Positions 12,298 to 23,849 of a stretch of 64,000 bases of DNA are shown here, piece after piece (positions within the stretch are counted from its first letter, which is position 1; each line of letters starts with the position of its first letter). Below the pieces are notes generated by a model. The model saw only the letters and a program-made list of their open reading frames with translations. It did no database searches and was not told the DNA's origin. The stretch is taken from positions 12,900,355 through 12,964,354 of the forward strand of contig NC_034414.1 of assembly GCF_002078875.1 (NCBI RefSeq), written 5' to 3'. This DNA is from Numida meleagris (taxonomy: Eukaryota; Chordata; Aves; Galliformes; Numididae). The position numbers and the translations under genes are program-made.

Positions 12298-12761
12298 CCC
12301 TTAAACTGGGAACATTCAGAATGGATTTGCCAAAAACAAGCAGCACCTGTCCAGTCTGATTGTCTTATACAATGAAAATCAAAGACCAAGAGGAAAGCAG
12401 TAACTGTTTACTTTGACATTAGCAAGGCTTTTGACTTAAGTCTCCTTGCAGAAAGTTGCGGAGATATGGCATGAAGCGTGAGCTTTGAGGTGGGTGAAAA
12501 ACTGTGTGAGCCCCAGGGCTCAAAACTTCAAAATTTACCCAATGACTTGTTATGAGCAGCGTTCCCCTGGGGATGTTGTTGTGTAACACCTTCTTGAGGG
12601 TATAGCCTCTACCCTCATTTCCCAGATGAAACCAAAATTAGGGAATTAGTCTGTAGAGGCTAGAGAATGGGGCTGCCTTTTAGACGGACATCAAGATGAT
12701 GCGGAATGGGCTGACAAAACTTCATGGTATTTGGCAGATGCTAAGTTTTGTGCTTTTATGC

Positions 12762-13096
12762 TGTAGCAGAAATGCTAAGTCACAGTCTGATCCAGTGACT
12801 GAGCACCTGGTAGGAAGGCAGGGCCAACCCAGGGGAGCTCAGGTGCATGCAGTGTGCCTGAGTGACTGGAAGGGGTGGAGCCAGGATCCACGACTTCCTA
12901 GACCTCATTTAAGCGTTGGCAGTGGAGGCAGGGTTATCTTGCTTGAGGTCCTTGTGTACCTGGCGCCTTCTGAAGGTAAGCAGCTTCCTTCCTTTGTTTC
13001 TGAGATTATGGCTGTTGTATATGAGTGAATCCTCACTTGCTGCAGCCTAGGGCCTTCCTGTTTTGCTGTTATTGCTGCGCTTTCCATCATGTCTTG
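12762..13096 (+). mobile_element. Solo LTR, copy 3 of the family, inserted in CR1
   Basis: It begins TGTAGCAGAAATGCTAAGTC, matching the start of copy 1 read on its own strand, and ends near 13096 after the shared TTATTGCTGCGCTTTCCATC stretch. CATTTAAG (TATA-like, near 12907) and CTGAAGGTAAGCAG (5' splice-site-like, near 12971-12984) are both kept. The flanks TATGC (12757-12761) and TGTGC (13097-13101) may be a mutated 5-bp duplication. CR1 sequence continues on both sides, so this is an insertion into the CR1. An ORF of 110 codons crossing its left edge is chance. Confidence 0.75.
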
Positions 13097-15141
13097 TGTG
13101 CGGAGTTGTGGGGTTTTTTGTACTGATAGCATAATCACTTGTGACAGTGCAAGCTGGGGATAATCTGCCTGGAGAGCATATATGTTGGAAAGGTTATGGG
13201 AGTCCCAGTACGTGGTAAGTTGAACCTGAATCAGCAGTGCACTCTTGCAGTGGTGAAGGCTAACCGTGTGTGAGAATATATTAGCAAGGTCGTAAGCAGC
13301 AGTAGCTGAGCGAACTGATTTCTCTCATTCACATGGTACTTGTGAAACTACCTTTAGAGCTAAGTTAGCTAGCTGGTTTTTCTCTTTTGTAGAAGAGAAG
13401 GCAGAAGGGGTGTTTATAGCACTGTTTTCAACTATGTAACAGACTCTACCCAGCAAAAGAACAGAAGTCAGTGCACTTAAGTTGTAATGAGCTACCTTCT
13501 AGGTATAAGGAAACTATGACTCCGTTCATAGAGAGTTAAATTAAAAACTGGCCTTGGCTATCCAGAAAGGTTGTGGCAGTTTTATTCTTGCAGATGCTTA
13601 GAACTCAGCTAGGTAATACCCTGAGCAAACTCCTCTCCGTTTCAAGTTGGTTCTGCTTTTAGTAGGAATTGGACCACATGACCACCAGAAGTCTCTTTCA
13701 GCCTGAATTATTCTCTGGTTTTAGAGAGTCTTGACAATTTAGTCTTTGGCAAAGTATTAGTATCCTGGTTTGTCCAAGAATGAAATATAAGGCATGGAAA
13801 CAGGATATGCTGATTGAAGGAGAGGCATAGAGATGTCATCTAGTAGCTACAAAAAAAGGACTGCAAGGGAAGCATTGTGCCAGGAGCTTAGGAAAAGCCT
13901 ATGCAGTGGTTTCTGGTTAGAGGAGGAAGCAAATGTTTGTGAACCATCTGCAGGAATCTAGCCATGTTAATGTGAACATAGTTTATTAAACAAACAAAAT
14001 GCAGGAGCTTTATACAAAAACGTTGCCAGGTAAAGTTCCCCTTTTTTTTAGTACCCTCCATCTTCCCTTCTGACTACTTTTCTTCATATTTATATGCATA
14101 ATACAAATCAACATAGCTTTACTGAAACGAACAGAACTGCGCTGCATTTGTTTTGGTTAAATATGAAATTAAAATTAGAGTTGTTTTAGTGCAGTAAATG
14201 TGGTAGGAACATCAGGGAGAAATGTGACTAAAAATAGTGTTTGGGAAATATATATAGCAAAATGAACAAACAAAATGCAATGAGTCATGTCCAGTGGTTC
14301 TTGCAGCGAAAGAAAGAAGATCTTCTCTGGGGAAACTAACTGGAAATAGCTTTTGTTTATCGGGAGCTTCTGGGTGCAGCTTCCTGGTGGTGCCTATTTG
14401 CCCTGAATCCATAGAGTGCACTGACACCAGGGGAGAGTATTGGCATTCACAACAGTTGCACTGATGGTAACACAGAATCAGAACTAACTTATGAATTGCC
14501 AGCACTCAGGAGAACTCAAAGTAGTGTGCAACCTGACTCATGGTGTTGTTTTGAGTGTCTGCTTCAGAATTCCTGTCCTGTAACAGGCTGCATGTGATGC
14601 CTCACTGCACTTAACTAGTGCTCCCTAAAGCCAATGGAGCTCTGAGGGTGAAGAGGAGTGTGCTCTGGGCAGAGCTCACGGCAGAACCAGACCACAGAAA
14701 ATCATGCACTCAGTGACGCTGTGTACTTACCAAAGAAGTCTTCTAGCACAATTAACAGAAGATATTTTTAAGTCTTGTTTGTCTGGCAAACAAGGAGCAA
14801 GCATATCCATTTTATACATGGACAAAGGTTGTACTGGAGTGTGCCCTAGGGACATGACAAATGCTGCTGTCTTAGGGGAATCTGCTACAACACTGTTATC
14901 CTCCTACCTGACTTCTGCGGACTTATAAGCTGGTGGCAAAGCTTCCCTGAAGCAAAACTAACCATGCTGAGTAGAAAGCAGCAGAACAGGGCAGATTTGC
15001 TTTTGCAAGACTTGAAACCAAGTTAAGCAGGATAGAATTGGTCAGGCTGTGTGGCAGCAGTCTGGCCATCTCTATTAAATGTAGAACTCAACACACAGCG
15101 GGGATAAGGGGCTCAGATGACACTATTTCAGCTTTGTTCTC

Positions 15142-15178
15142 ATGGTAACCATTATGTCATCAGGATACCATGGTTACT
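15142..15178. promoter_or_regulatory. Inverted repeat with RFX X-box-like motif
   Basis: GGTAACCAT (15144-15152) and the near-complementary ATGGTTAC (15170-15177) face each other across a short spacer. The right arm reads GATACCATGGTTAC; its complement GTAACCATGGTATC differs at one base from the X-box pattern GTNRCCNNRGYAAC bound by RFX proteins. No gene is nearby, so it would be a distal element if it works at all. Confidence 0.3.
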
Positions 15179-17537
15179 ATAATATTCCTTACATTTCAAA
15201 TGTTAAAAAAGGCAGAAGGGGGGAAAAAAAACAACACAACTTCTCCTGAAGTTGAGAAAGAGCTGTATTTATTCAGAATTAAGTAGCCATAAGGAAAAAT
15301 CATTCAGCAGTTGTTAATACTTAAAAAAATCATTTTGAAATCATGAAGAACTATTCTAATTAGTAATTGCTGTTTCTATTGTCCCTGTCAACATATGCTG
15401 AATGTCCTGGGGTTTCCTCTCTCTCAGCTTCTCTCACCAGCAGCTATTTTGATGAACACACACTGCAGAAGGCTAACGTGGTCATATTCAAAACCCTGGA
15501 AGCTTAATTTCTGATTGAGGTAAGAACCTCAGTTTATTAGGAAATCAAAAAAAATTCTCTAATTTCGAGATTAGGGCTGTGTGGTTACTTCAGAGATTCA
15601 AGGAAAGCAAGGGATGTCTTGGCTTGGACTCTTTCGAGACATGAAAGCATATGGCTGAGAGGAAATCAGAACGACTGTTTGCTTCTCCTTGTTTGAGGAC
15701 CTGATGGCAGCATGCTTTCAGGGAATCATGCCTGAAGAGATCTCTGCAACTGCAGCATGAGAAATACCTTTGCTGAAGGAGAGAACATGTGCTCTGATTC
15801 TATGTGAATGCACAATTTTGGAAATGGTTTGTTATAAGTGGAAGAGCTTTAGACATCATACATAGAGTATGAGAAGGAGCAGAAATAAAATAGGCAATGC
15901 ATGTATTCTCAAAAGTAGCTGATGTTCATGGGATGCTTAGTGTTAGTAACTGCTCAGCTCAAGACAGCTTAAAGAAGTTGGCAGGCATTCTGTATGATGC
16001 TAGTGTCAGGTCATGGAAGATAGCTGAAGATAGAATACCCATACTCAGTGCATTTAAAACTTCAGATTCTCTTTTGGAAATCTTGTGAGTTAAGGGTTGC
16101 TCGCTTGGTGCAGGATTGATTTTGAAGATGTAGAAAGAAGATCAATAAAGTGTTAGGTGTTAAGATTTGATGGGGAAATTCTGAAATCAAATGTCATTTT
16201 GCTAGCTTCTATAATTATTTGATCTTATCACCTTTACTACTCTTCCTCCATTTTTCCCTATTTGTTATACTTTACTGATGCATCTTTTCTGAATTTGGTA
16301 GTAAATTCCCGAGACCTGCAGTTTGCTCTGTTTTTAGTACATCAACTAAACAAGGTCCAATTCTAATATGATGTATGAGACTCTTACAAAAGCATGAAAC
16401 TATGTAAGCTTTATTTTTAGTTGCTAAAAGACATTAGGTTTTTGTTGGTGTTTGTTTTGGCAATAGCAATGTAGTCCATTGGCAATTACAGTGTATCATA
16501 GATATTCTCACAACCCACCAGAAGTTGGTTGCATTGACCAACAAGAAGAAAACAAAATTTAGTAACCAGTGTGGAAATCTCACCCAGAGAACTCAAAGAA
16601 ATCAATGAGATGTATCCAGTTGACTCTAAAATGTTACACTTCAATTCATGTCAAACTCCCTAAGGTATTAGTGTACTGTAATGTTATCCCTAAATTTATT
16701 TGACCTCTGCAAGATTGCTCCTGTCCGCATCCAGCATTCAAAACACTGACTCTGCATGCTGTTTGTATTTTTGCTGTTGCATACTTAACAAAGAAATAGT
16801 CAAGTTAGAAAAGTTTTGGCAAAAACAACAGCAATCACCAGCCAGATCTCCCTGCATCTGCAAATCTCTGCAAATCAAGAGGTATCTTTGGTTCCTTGAT
16901 TTCAGGAGGAATGGGGTGGCAGAGCAGGCAAAACCACAAATGTGAAAGGAAAGGCTGTCATACATAGAATCTTGCCTCTTGACTACAGAGAATTTCCATG
17001 CCAGCAAACAGCTCGAGGTGTTTCTAACAATTTTTTCTCTCTCTAGATTAAGCAATTAGCTGTCCTTTCTTAATGTTCACTGTAGCCTAGCTGATTTCAT
17101 ACATCTGTTGTAGTCCTGCAAATATTAGTAAACAAGCATTTCACAGCATGCCTTGCTGCTAGGCAGAATTGATAGACTTTCAGATAGCTCGAGTCTATGT
17201 ATCTGGGTATGGCTAAGAATATTTACTTGTTTGTCTCTGATTCAATAGTCTTCCTGCTTCAGGTTCAAGAAATTAATGTCCAAAAATCATTTTTAGTAAC
17301 AGAAATAGAAGCTCCCATAGCAAGAGGTCACTTATACATTTGATCCAAGAGCCCTGCAAAACATGTTTCCTGTAAAATATCTTTTGACTCTAAATAGTCC
17401 TGCTATGGTCAGGAATGTTTGAAAGTAAGGGATTTCAGATTACTCTTTGGAGAAGAACTTTTCAATGGTAGTTCCTAAGCTTTCCATGTGTCTAGGTAAA
17501 TCAGTATTCTTGCTGCTGAAGTTCATTCACTGTCAGT

Positions 17538-17882
17538 TGTAGTGGCAGTGCAAGTCATGGCCTGAACCAGTGATTGAGCACCTGGTGGGAAGGCAGGGCC
17601 AAACCAGGGAATCTCAGCTGCATGCAATGCAGTGCACCTGAATGATGGGAAGGGCGTGGAGCCAGGATCCATCCTTTTCCAGACCTCATTGAAGGGTTGG
17701 CAGTGGAGGCAAGGGTGTCTTGCTGGTGTTTGCTGTGTACCTGAGGCCTTCTGAAGGTAAGCAGCTTCTTTCCTTTGTTTCTGTGCCCGCAGCTGTTGCA
17801 TTTGAGTGAGTCCTCACTTGCTGCAGCCTAGGACTTGCTACTCTGCTGTCATTGCTGTGCTTTCCATTGTGTTAGTGTTACA
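17538..17882 (+). mobile_element. Solo LTR, copy 4 of the family
   Basis: It starts TGTAGTGGCAG and ends GTGTTACA, with TG...CA termini, and aligns with copies 1 and 3 along its whole length. It includes GTGATTGAGCACCTGGTGGG, the GGCAGTGGAGGCAAGG block, the CTGAAGGTAAGCAG splice-site-like motif (near 17751-17764) and the shared 3' part ending CTGTGCTTTCCATTG. The flanking five bases are TCAGT (left) and CCAGT (right), a target duplication with one mismatch. The TATA-like motif is changed here (CATTGAAG instead of CATTTAAG). No internal viral sequence adjoins it. Confidence 0.8.
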
Positions 17883-17929
17883 CCAGTATATACCAGCAGT
17901 TGTGACTGTACAGAGAAATGTGTTGATAT

Positions 17930-17997
17930 GTATATGATGTATTCGTATGCATCATACATATGAATGTATATGAATTCATATACACATGTGTATGAAT
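17930..17997. repeat. AT-rich palindromic cluster
   Basis: TGTATATGAATTCATATACA (17965-17984) is a perfect 20-bp palindrome. It lies in a 68-base stretch of further GTAT/ATAC-type partial inverted repeats (for example GATGTATTCGTATGCATCAT). The stretch could extrude a cruciform or represent a decayed (GTAT)n microsatellite. It begins about 48 bases right of LTR copy 4. Confidence 0.75.
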
Positions 17998-17999
17998 AG

Positions 18000-20900
18000 C
18001 CCAAAGAGATTGCCATATAGCAAGCCAAAATGGAAAACAAGGGGTGTCTCATTAATGAGAGCCTTATGATCAGTGCCTTAGGCGAAGTTAAGTTCTGTGA
18101 CACATTTATAAGAGGCCATCACCATGGAAAATACACTTATTAGTTTTGAGGATATCATGATAATATTAAAACACCTTCAGTATACCAGAAGAAGATGAGA
18201 TGCCTTGGTTTAATTACATCTTAAGGAATATAGTCAGCAAAGAACTTTAAACTATATATCACAGCAGAGTATCATAAAGACACGTTATACATCCTTCTGC
18301 TGAAAATAGCTTGATTAAGAAACGAAGGACCTACATATTGCATGTAGTCAGAGGAAGTTGGCATATGCTGTGCGAGACTGCTTTGTCTGGCACCTGAAGC
18401 TGTTTTCAAGCTTTTTCTTTGAGTTCTTCTAGTTGGTATTCGTTCCCAGTCTTGTTGTCACTTAGCATTACTGTACTGCCAGCAGCAGCAGTACCCTTTC
18501 TGCCTATTGAAATAAGCCTAGTTTATCAGGCAATGCGAAAAGTTGCTTTGAATTCTGATTTAAGGGAGCTTAGGAATTAAGTTTTTCCCTATTTGAAAAA
18601 TATTGAAAATAAACAATGACAGTGAAGAAAAAGTGATTAACATTTGGCTGTGTCAGGTGAAAGTTTTCTGGTACAGCTTTGACATTTCTTTTCCAAGGAT
18701 AGTTTTTCTTTTGCAGTAGATGGAACTAATCACTTTTTCTAGAATGCTGTTTACAAAATATGTGCAGGAGCTCATTATTGTCATTTTTTTAATACATAGC
18801 TGTAATTTTTAGCCAGTTTTGTCATTACACGAACACTTTCTGCATTAGTAATCATAATATAGTCTAGTTTTAAAAATACAAACGTGGAATATAAGTAATA
18901 AGTTTGAAAACACTTGATTGTTTACTAAAACTAATCAGCTGGGATTTGTCTTTGGAGAACCACATCTTTCATTTAACAGTACAGTCTGCCACATAGTTCA
19001 GTACCTCTCTCCATGAAAAATATGGTAACTTTTAAAGCTTATGTACTGCAAGGAACACAATTTTAATTTTCTTCTCTTTTCTTTGAGAAAGTAGTATGTG
19101 TTTTGCATTATTTAGGGCTTGGGTAATGCATACTAGCTAGCTGACGGTAGGAAGTGTAGGATCTACATGGTACTGAAACATAGAATTCAGCAGCTGCAAG
19201 GCCATCCAAGCCCAAACTAAGAGTTGAGCTTAAGACAAAAAAGGAAAAAAAAATTACCTGCGGTGAACACTCGTATCACAAAAAAGCATCTATATCCCTA
19301 ACTGGTTACTGTATCTTCTCAAAATGTAGCAGAGGGTGAACTACCACAGACCTTCAAAGGAAGCAGGTAAGGATTAAGAAAACAGAGAAGGCAGGAGCTC
19401 AACTGAAGTAATTGTTCTGAAATCCTGGATGAGGAGAATTCAACTTCCATCTGAGGAGCAGATGGCAAAGGAGGGGAGAAAAAGCCCTCAGAGCCTGGAG
19501 ATACTCATTCTTTCTCTGGAGGCTCAAGATACTGTGTTGTGTGATGAGACTGCAGCATTACTGTAACTGAAGATTCAAAGAGATCTGCAATTCTAGCTGA
19601 AAAAGTGAGAAAATCCCTTCTAAAACTAAATGAAGGGCCAAAACTATTAAGTACTGGAATAACCTTGAATTCTTTAGTGCTCTACTTTGATCTTTCACAG
19701 ATGTTACAGTGACATCACCATGAACAAAGCCTGCCTTATGTTCTTCTTAACCTCTTGCCCCTTGGTCCTTGCTTCAAATGTGCTGTTCTGAACTCGTACC
19801 TGTATATATTTGACTTAATGTATGAAACAAATGTGCTTGAAAGTCAAACTCATCCAAGACACAAACCAGGGCTATTCTCTTTGAAGCTCATGCAAGTTCT
19901 GTCTGCTTATACCCAGATGAGACCAAGCCTTGAAAAACCTAGAGCTTTATTTTCTCTTTCCAAGTTCTCTCTGTGACTGATAAAGCTTTTTGATTCAAAT
20001 AGTAATTGGAACGGTTTGACAACTAGGAAATAAGAAAATGAGGCTTTTTGCTAAAATACAAACTGAAATCTCCCTTCCCGGTTTCCTTTGTGATGTTGAG
20101 AGTCTTGCCTAGAGCAGTACTGAGGCGTGAAGAGATCCAAACTTCAAAGTAAATTCTGAGATCCATTTTGCTTGATAAATTTTACAGCATTTTAGTCTAG
20201 TCATTCAAATGTTGGTTCTATGGACATGAACAGTTTTACAACATGGAAATCCTGTTTGTGTTTATTGATACAATGTCCCTGAGAGCAGGAGAGCAACAAA
20301 AGGATGGCCTTCTGTTTCAAACTGACGCAACTCAGGAATCAAGCAATCTGACATCTTTCTTGTTGATTTGGAGTAGTGACGCATATCACTCATACATTGC
20401 ATGCACACACAAAAATAACAAAAGATACTGTTGATTGCATTATTACTCACTTCCTATTTCTACTTTAAGAACATGTTAGTAACAGTGTTACACAAACTGT
20501 TGATACAGTATTAATAAGAAGAAATATAGTACAATGCCTTGTAGGAGTAAGGAGTGATACAATTTGCCTGTGTGGGTTGGAGAATGTATTTTTCTAAAAT
20601 ATTCTGATTACACAGACTATATATGATTAGCTTAGTTGGTGCCAGCTACAGGTGTTTTAACACCCACCTTCTCCTGTTGCATGGTTTCTGTCATGACTAT
20701 CATCATCTAATCACTACAGTAATGGACATAGTCAGAATTCTTGGTTCCCAGGAGTAATTTGGGTGATTTACTCTTGTATGCACTTGGATCAGTCAGAGGT
20801 CAGGCTTTATATACCCAGTCTTTCCATCTGAAAGCAGAAATAATCTGGAAGTTGACGTATTCTTGCTTTAGATTCTTTCCTGCTCTCTGCAGTAAGAGAG

Positions 20901-23280
20901 CAGATGTATGTAAGCATTCTGTCCCTCATCAAACTCTGGTATTTGAAGATTTGTTTATTGGAAATTGGGCCGAATGTGGTAATATTGATAGCTTTCCTTT
21001 CTGCGGGCTGCATAGTTTCAACAAATAATGCTTAGAAATATCTGAGGTCTTCATTTCTTACAGACCGTAAGTGCATTTGTTGTGATTTTGTTTCCTGAAC
21101 AAAAGAAGAAATAATTTGATTTGAATTGAGTTTGACTTGTCTCCTTATCAGCTAGTGACTTGGGATTGACGTGCCAGCCCACTGGGTTTCTCAGAATTGC
21201 ATAGGAGCAGATGACTGCCAGGGCGTACCGCATCAGGTGAAACCTTGTTTCCATTCAGTGTCACCAAGAGAACTTAAGTAGCAGGGAGAGAGGAGAAAAG
21301 AAGCACAAAGCAAAACAGCCATACTGCACTTCATAAGAACTGAAGCAGTGGCCCCAGGCACATATTGGTATGATTCAGAAACATTTCAATCTGGCTCAAC
21401 AATCTGAAGTTCATTGTTGAGAAGGTGCAAAGGTCAGGACACATGGCATCTGGAGGCTGAAGCAATCCCTTCATCCACTGTATTGAAGGCTATGTTTGCT
21501 TGTGTGAACACTAGTGATGTCAGGGTGGAGTCTGGTAGGACATGTGGCAGGGCAGCTGTGAAATGCAAAATATGAAAGGGCAGAGCTAATATAGGTGGGA
21601 TGAAGTGGGTGTGCTTCAGGAGAGAGACCGGTTAACATAAAATCCCAGAAGACTGCAATTATGCCACAGACTCATGTCCAGACTCATGGCTAAAGTGTTT
21701 CATGATGCCTGAAGCCAGACTTTATTCTTGTCAGGAACTGCAAAATCAGTATTGATGAATTTATTGAACTCTCCCCATTCTACAAGAGAGCCAATGAGAA
21801 GTTGCCAGATACCTGTATAGGCTGTAGTATGAGTAAATTCAGTAAATGCTTGTGCTATCCCAATACTTTCCACCATGCCAAGTACAGAATTATTTCAAAA
21901 AGCTTGCATAGAATGCACAGAACTTGTAACAACTAATCTCCTGGAAAATAAATGTCTAAGGAGAATATAGATGATATTTCATGAAGAAACCAGCAATGTA
22001 TTCTCTTGCAGTACAGGATTTAGTCTTTGCACACCTACTCAGCTGCAAAAGCAGAAGTATAGTAACTGGAGTGGCTGGGATTCACTGGAATGTGTTTGGA
22101 AATGAGTTCTTAATTCCTGACTCCAGTCTGTGGCATCTAATTCTCTGTCTCAAGGCAACCTGAGCTGTGTATGTGCTCATCTGTCAGCTACTCAGCCAGT
22201 GAGGTGTTCTAAACTTCCTAGCTTTGCCTGGATCTAAATGTCACAGCTTCCTCTGAAGGCCACTTAAGATACTTTGGGCATGCTCCCTCAAGGCAGCTGT
22301 AACCACCTGGGAGAAAACAGCTTCCAGTGAATAGCATTGAATGATCTGAACAACCTCGAACTCAGAAGGAGTGGAAAGGGAGAAAGGCATTTGTTAGTGC
22401 TGTTTTTTTTTTGGTTTGACATTAAAGTCAATGGTTGCATCCTGTATACTGGAAAAGAACAGAGTCTGTGAAGTCACTCTTGTCTTTTGTATGTTCCTTT
22501 TAGGATGACCAAGAGACGTGAGCCAGAGAGGGATTTATATATGGAGATGTTAAAATTTTGTGACCAGTTATGTCCAAATTGCTTGAACATTCTGGGTCAG
22601 GATCTTGAAAAGCAACTTGATGCTTAAGGAAAATTAGTCTTTTTCTATTTATTATTTTCATACATAAACCAAATTCTGGATGTTCCAGAGACCTACTCTG
22701 TGGTCCTCGTGCTGCTTGACCCGGCTGCTCTTATCTCATTCCTGTGCAGAGTTTGCCAGTCTGTTGTCCTTCAGTCCCAGTTTAGGAGTTAGCACATTCT
22801 AGAGCTTTTAGGAATATGGCTCCTAGTGTGTGGGTTTGTTGTTGTTTGCTTCCCCTGGAGGTCTGGATATTCTTCCTCTTTCATATCACTTTGCTTCCAA
22901 TGTAGGCTCTAAGCAAAGGTTGCTTCTGTGTGCATCTGCTGGTTTTGTCTTTCTGTCATGCTGTGCTTTTAAATAATCATCAGGAGTGCCTAGGGCACAG
23001 GATAGGCACCTTTCCCATCTGGTTTTATAATCATAAATAAATACTTACAGAAAAGACAGCTGTGGCAATTCCCCTTCTTTTCTGATAAATCTCTTTTCAA
23101 AGCTGTGGATTAAAAGAGCATTGCAAATATTCAGCAGCAGGAATCGTGACTCTGAGGACTAGTGTAAAAGAGTCACATGTGAACTTCTAAGCCTGCATAA
23201 GTAACCTTCCAAAACACAAGTTGAGAAAATAATAAACCCTTACATTTTGTGCCTCTTGCCAGCATGGGTAGTAAGTGCCT
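18000..23280. other. Intergenic DNA, nothing recognised
   Basis: AT-rich sequence without exon-like ORFs. A short stretch at 19180-19215 (CATAGAATTCAGCAGCTGC) vaguely resembles a minus-strand CR1 3' end but is too short to call. Confidence 0.55.
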
Positions 23281-23345
23281 CCTGTCACTCAGAACAACTC
23301 TCTGAGGCATTACAGTCATCTATGGAAGCTGAAGGAGACCTGTCT
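23281..23345 (-). repeat. Possible MIR-like (CORE-SINE) fragment
   Basis: The plus strand reads CAGAACAACTCTCTGAGGCA and, after a gap, ATGGAAGCTGAAGGAGACC. This follows the complement of the MIR 3' half (TCACAACAACCCTATGAGG ... ACAGATGAGGAAACTGAGG). The match is short and diverged. Confidence 0.4.
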
Positions 23346-23437
23346 CAGGCCCACTGCCTTCAGAAATATGTTAGAAATTCAAGTCTGCTTTCTCTGAGAC
23401 ATTTGAAATAGTGCTGCAGAGACTCAAGAGATGTAAA

Positions 23438-23535
23438 TTAAAATTCCAGCTCTGACACAGACTTTTGAAGTGTATGAGCAAATTACCATGTGTTTCAGTT
23501 CCTACTGGTAACAAGGATGATTATTTTTTTCTGTT
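23438..23535 (+). repeat. MIR-like (CORE-SINE) fossil
   Basis: AAATTCCAGCTCTGACAC, then TGAGCAAATTACC, then TGTTTCAGTTCCTACTGG and GGATGATTAT occur in the order and at nearly the spacing of the MIR core (AAATCCCAGCTCTGCCAC ... TGGGCAAGTCAC ... CTCAGTTTCCTCATCTG ... GGGGATAATAAT). Birds retain a small number of such ancient amniote SINE remnants. It lies about 90 bases from a possible opposite-strand fragment. Confidence 0.6.
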
Positions 23536-23849
23536 TTGTATCAGAGTATCAGCCTGAGGCTATTTGTCAGTAAATACTTGGACCCCAGCTCTTCCAAGGG
23601 CAGCTTAAGCAATAAAAATAGAGGTGAAAATAATAGTAGGTAGGCAATAAATGATTCCTTAAACCTTGTTTTTATATAGGATGTCCCAGTATTGATTTTA
23701 TATTCTAAATAGGACTCATCTGTGAAGACAGATGAATTTTTATTGAAAGGAATAAAACTTACCTCAGAGACAAACAAGTAGATCTGACTGCTGAGAATTG
23801 TTTTCTTTGTATAAAACCAGTGATGCAAGAGAGAATTTTGTAACATCAT

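Larger units (their letters stand above)
11790..13725 (+). mobile_element. CR1 LINE copy (reverse-transcriptase part to 3' end), interrupted by two LTRs
   Basis: Segments at about 11830-12078, 12305-12757, 13102-13370 and 13540-13725 can be followed in order along the CR1 LINE as known from chicken. The RT region includes a 'TACTTTGACATTAGCAAGGC' stretch, encoding YFDISKA of the RT active domain. Later come the part matching the 'GACCTGGGGGTCCTGGTGG' zone (seen as a diverged copy near 13195-13220) and finally the 3' end, where a TTGGACCACATGACCACCAG-like stretch precedes AATTATTCTCTGG. The copy is degraded, with many stops and indels, so it encodes nothing. Two LTR elements split it. The middle part 13370-13540 is strongly diverged. 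CR1 homology is judged by eye from knowledge of the family. Confidence 0.75.

Noticed and set aside
12696..13028. 110-codon ORF at the CR1/LTR junction
   Set aside because: It spans the boundary between a degraded CR1 and an LTR insertion, so it cannot be an ancestral protein frame.
19180..19215. Possible CR1 3' end fragment (minus)
   Set aside because: Only a dozen or so bases resemble the CR1 terminus, which is not enough to distinguish it from chance.
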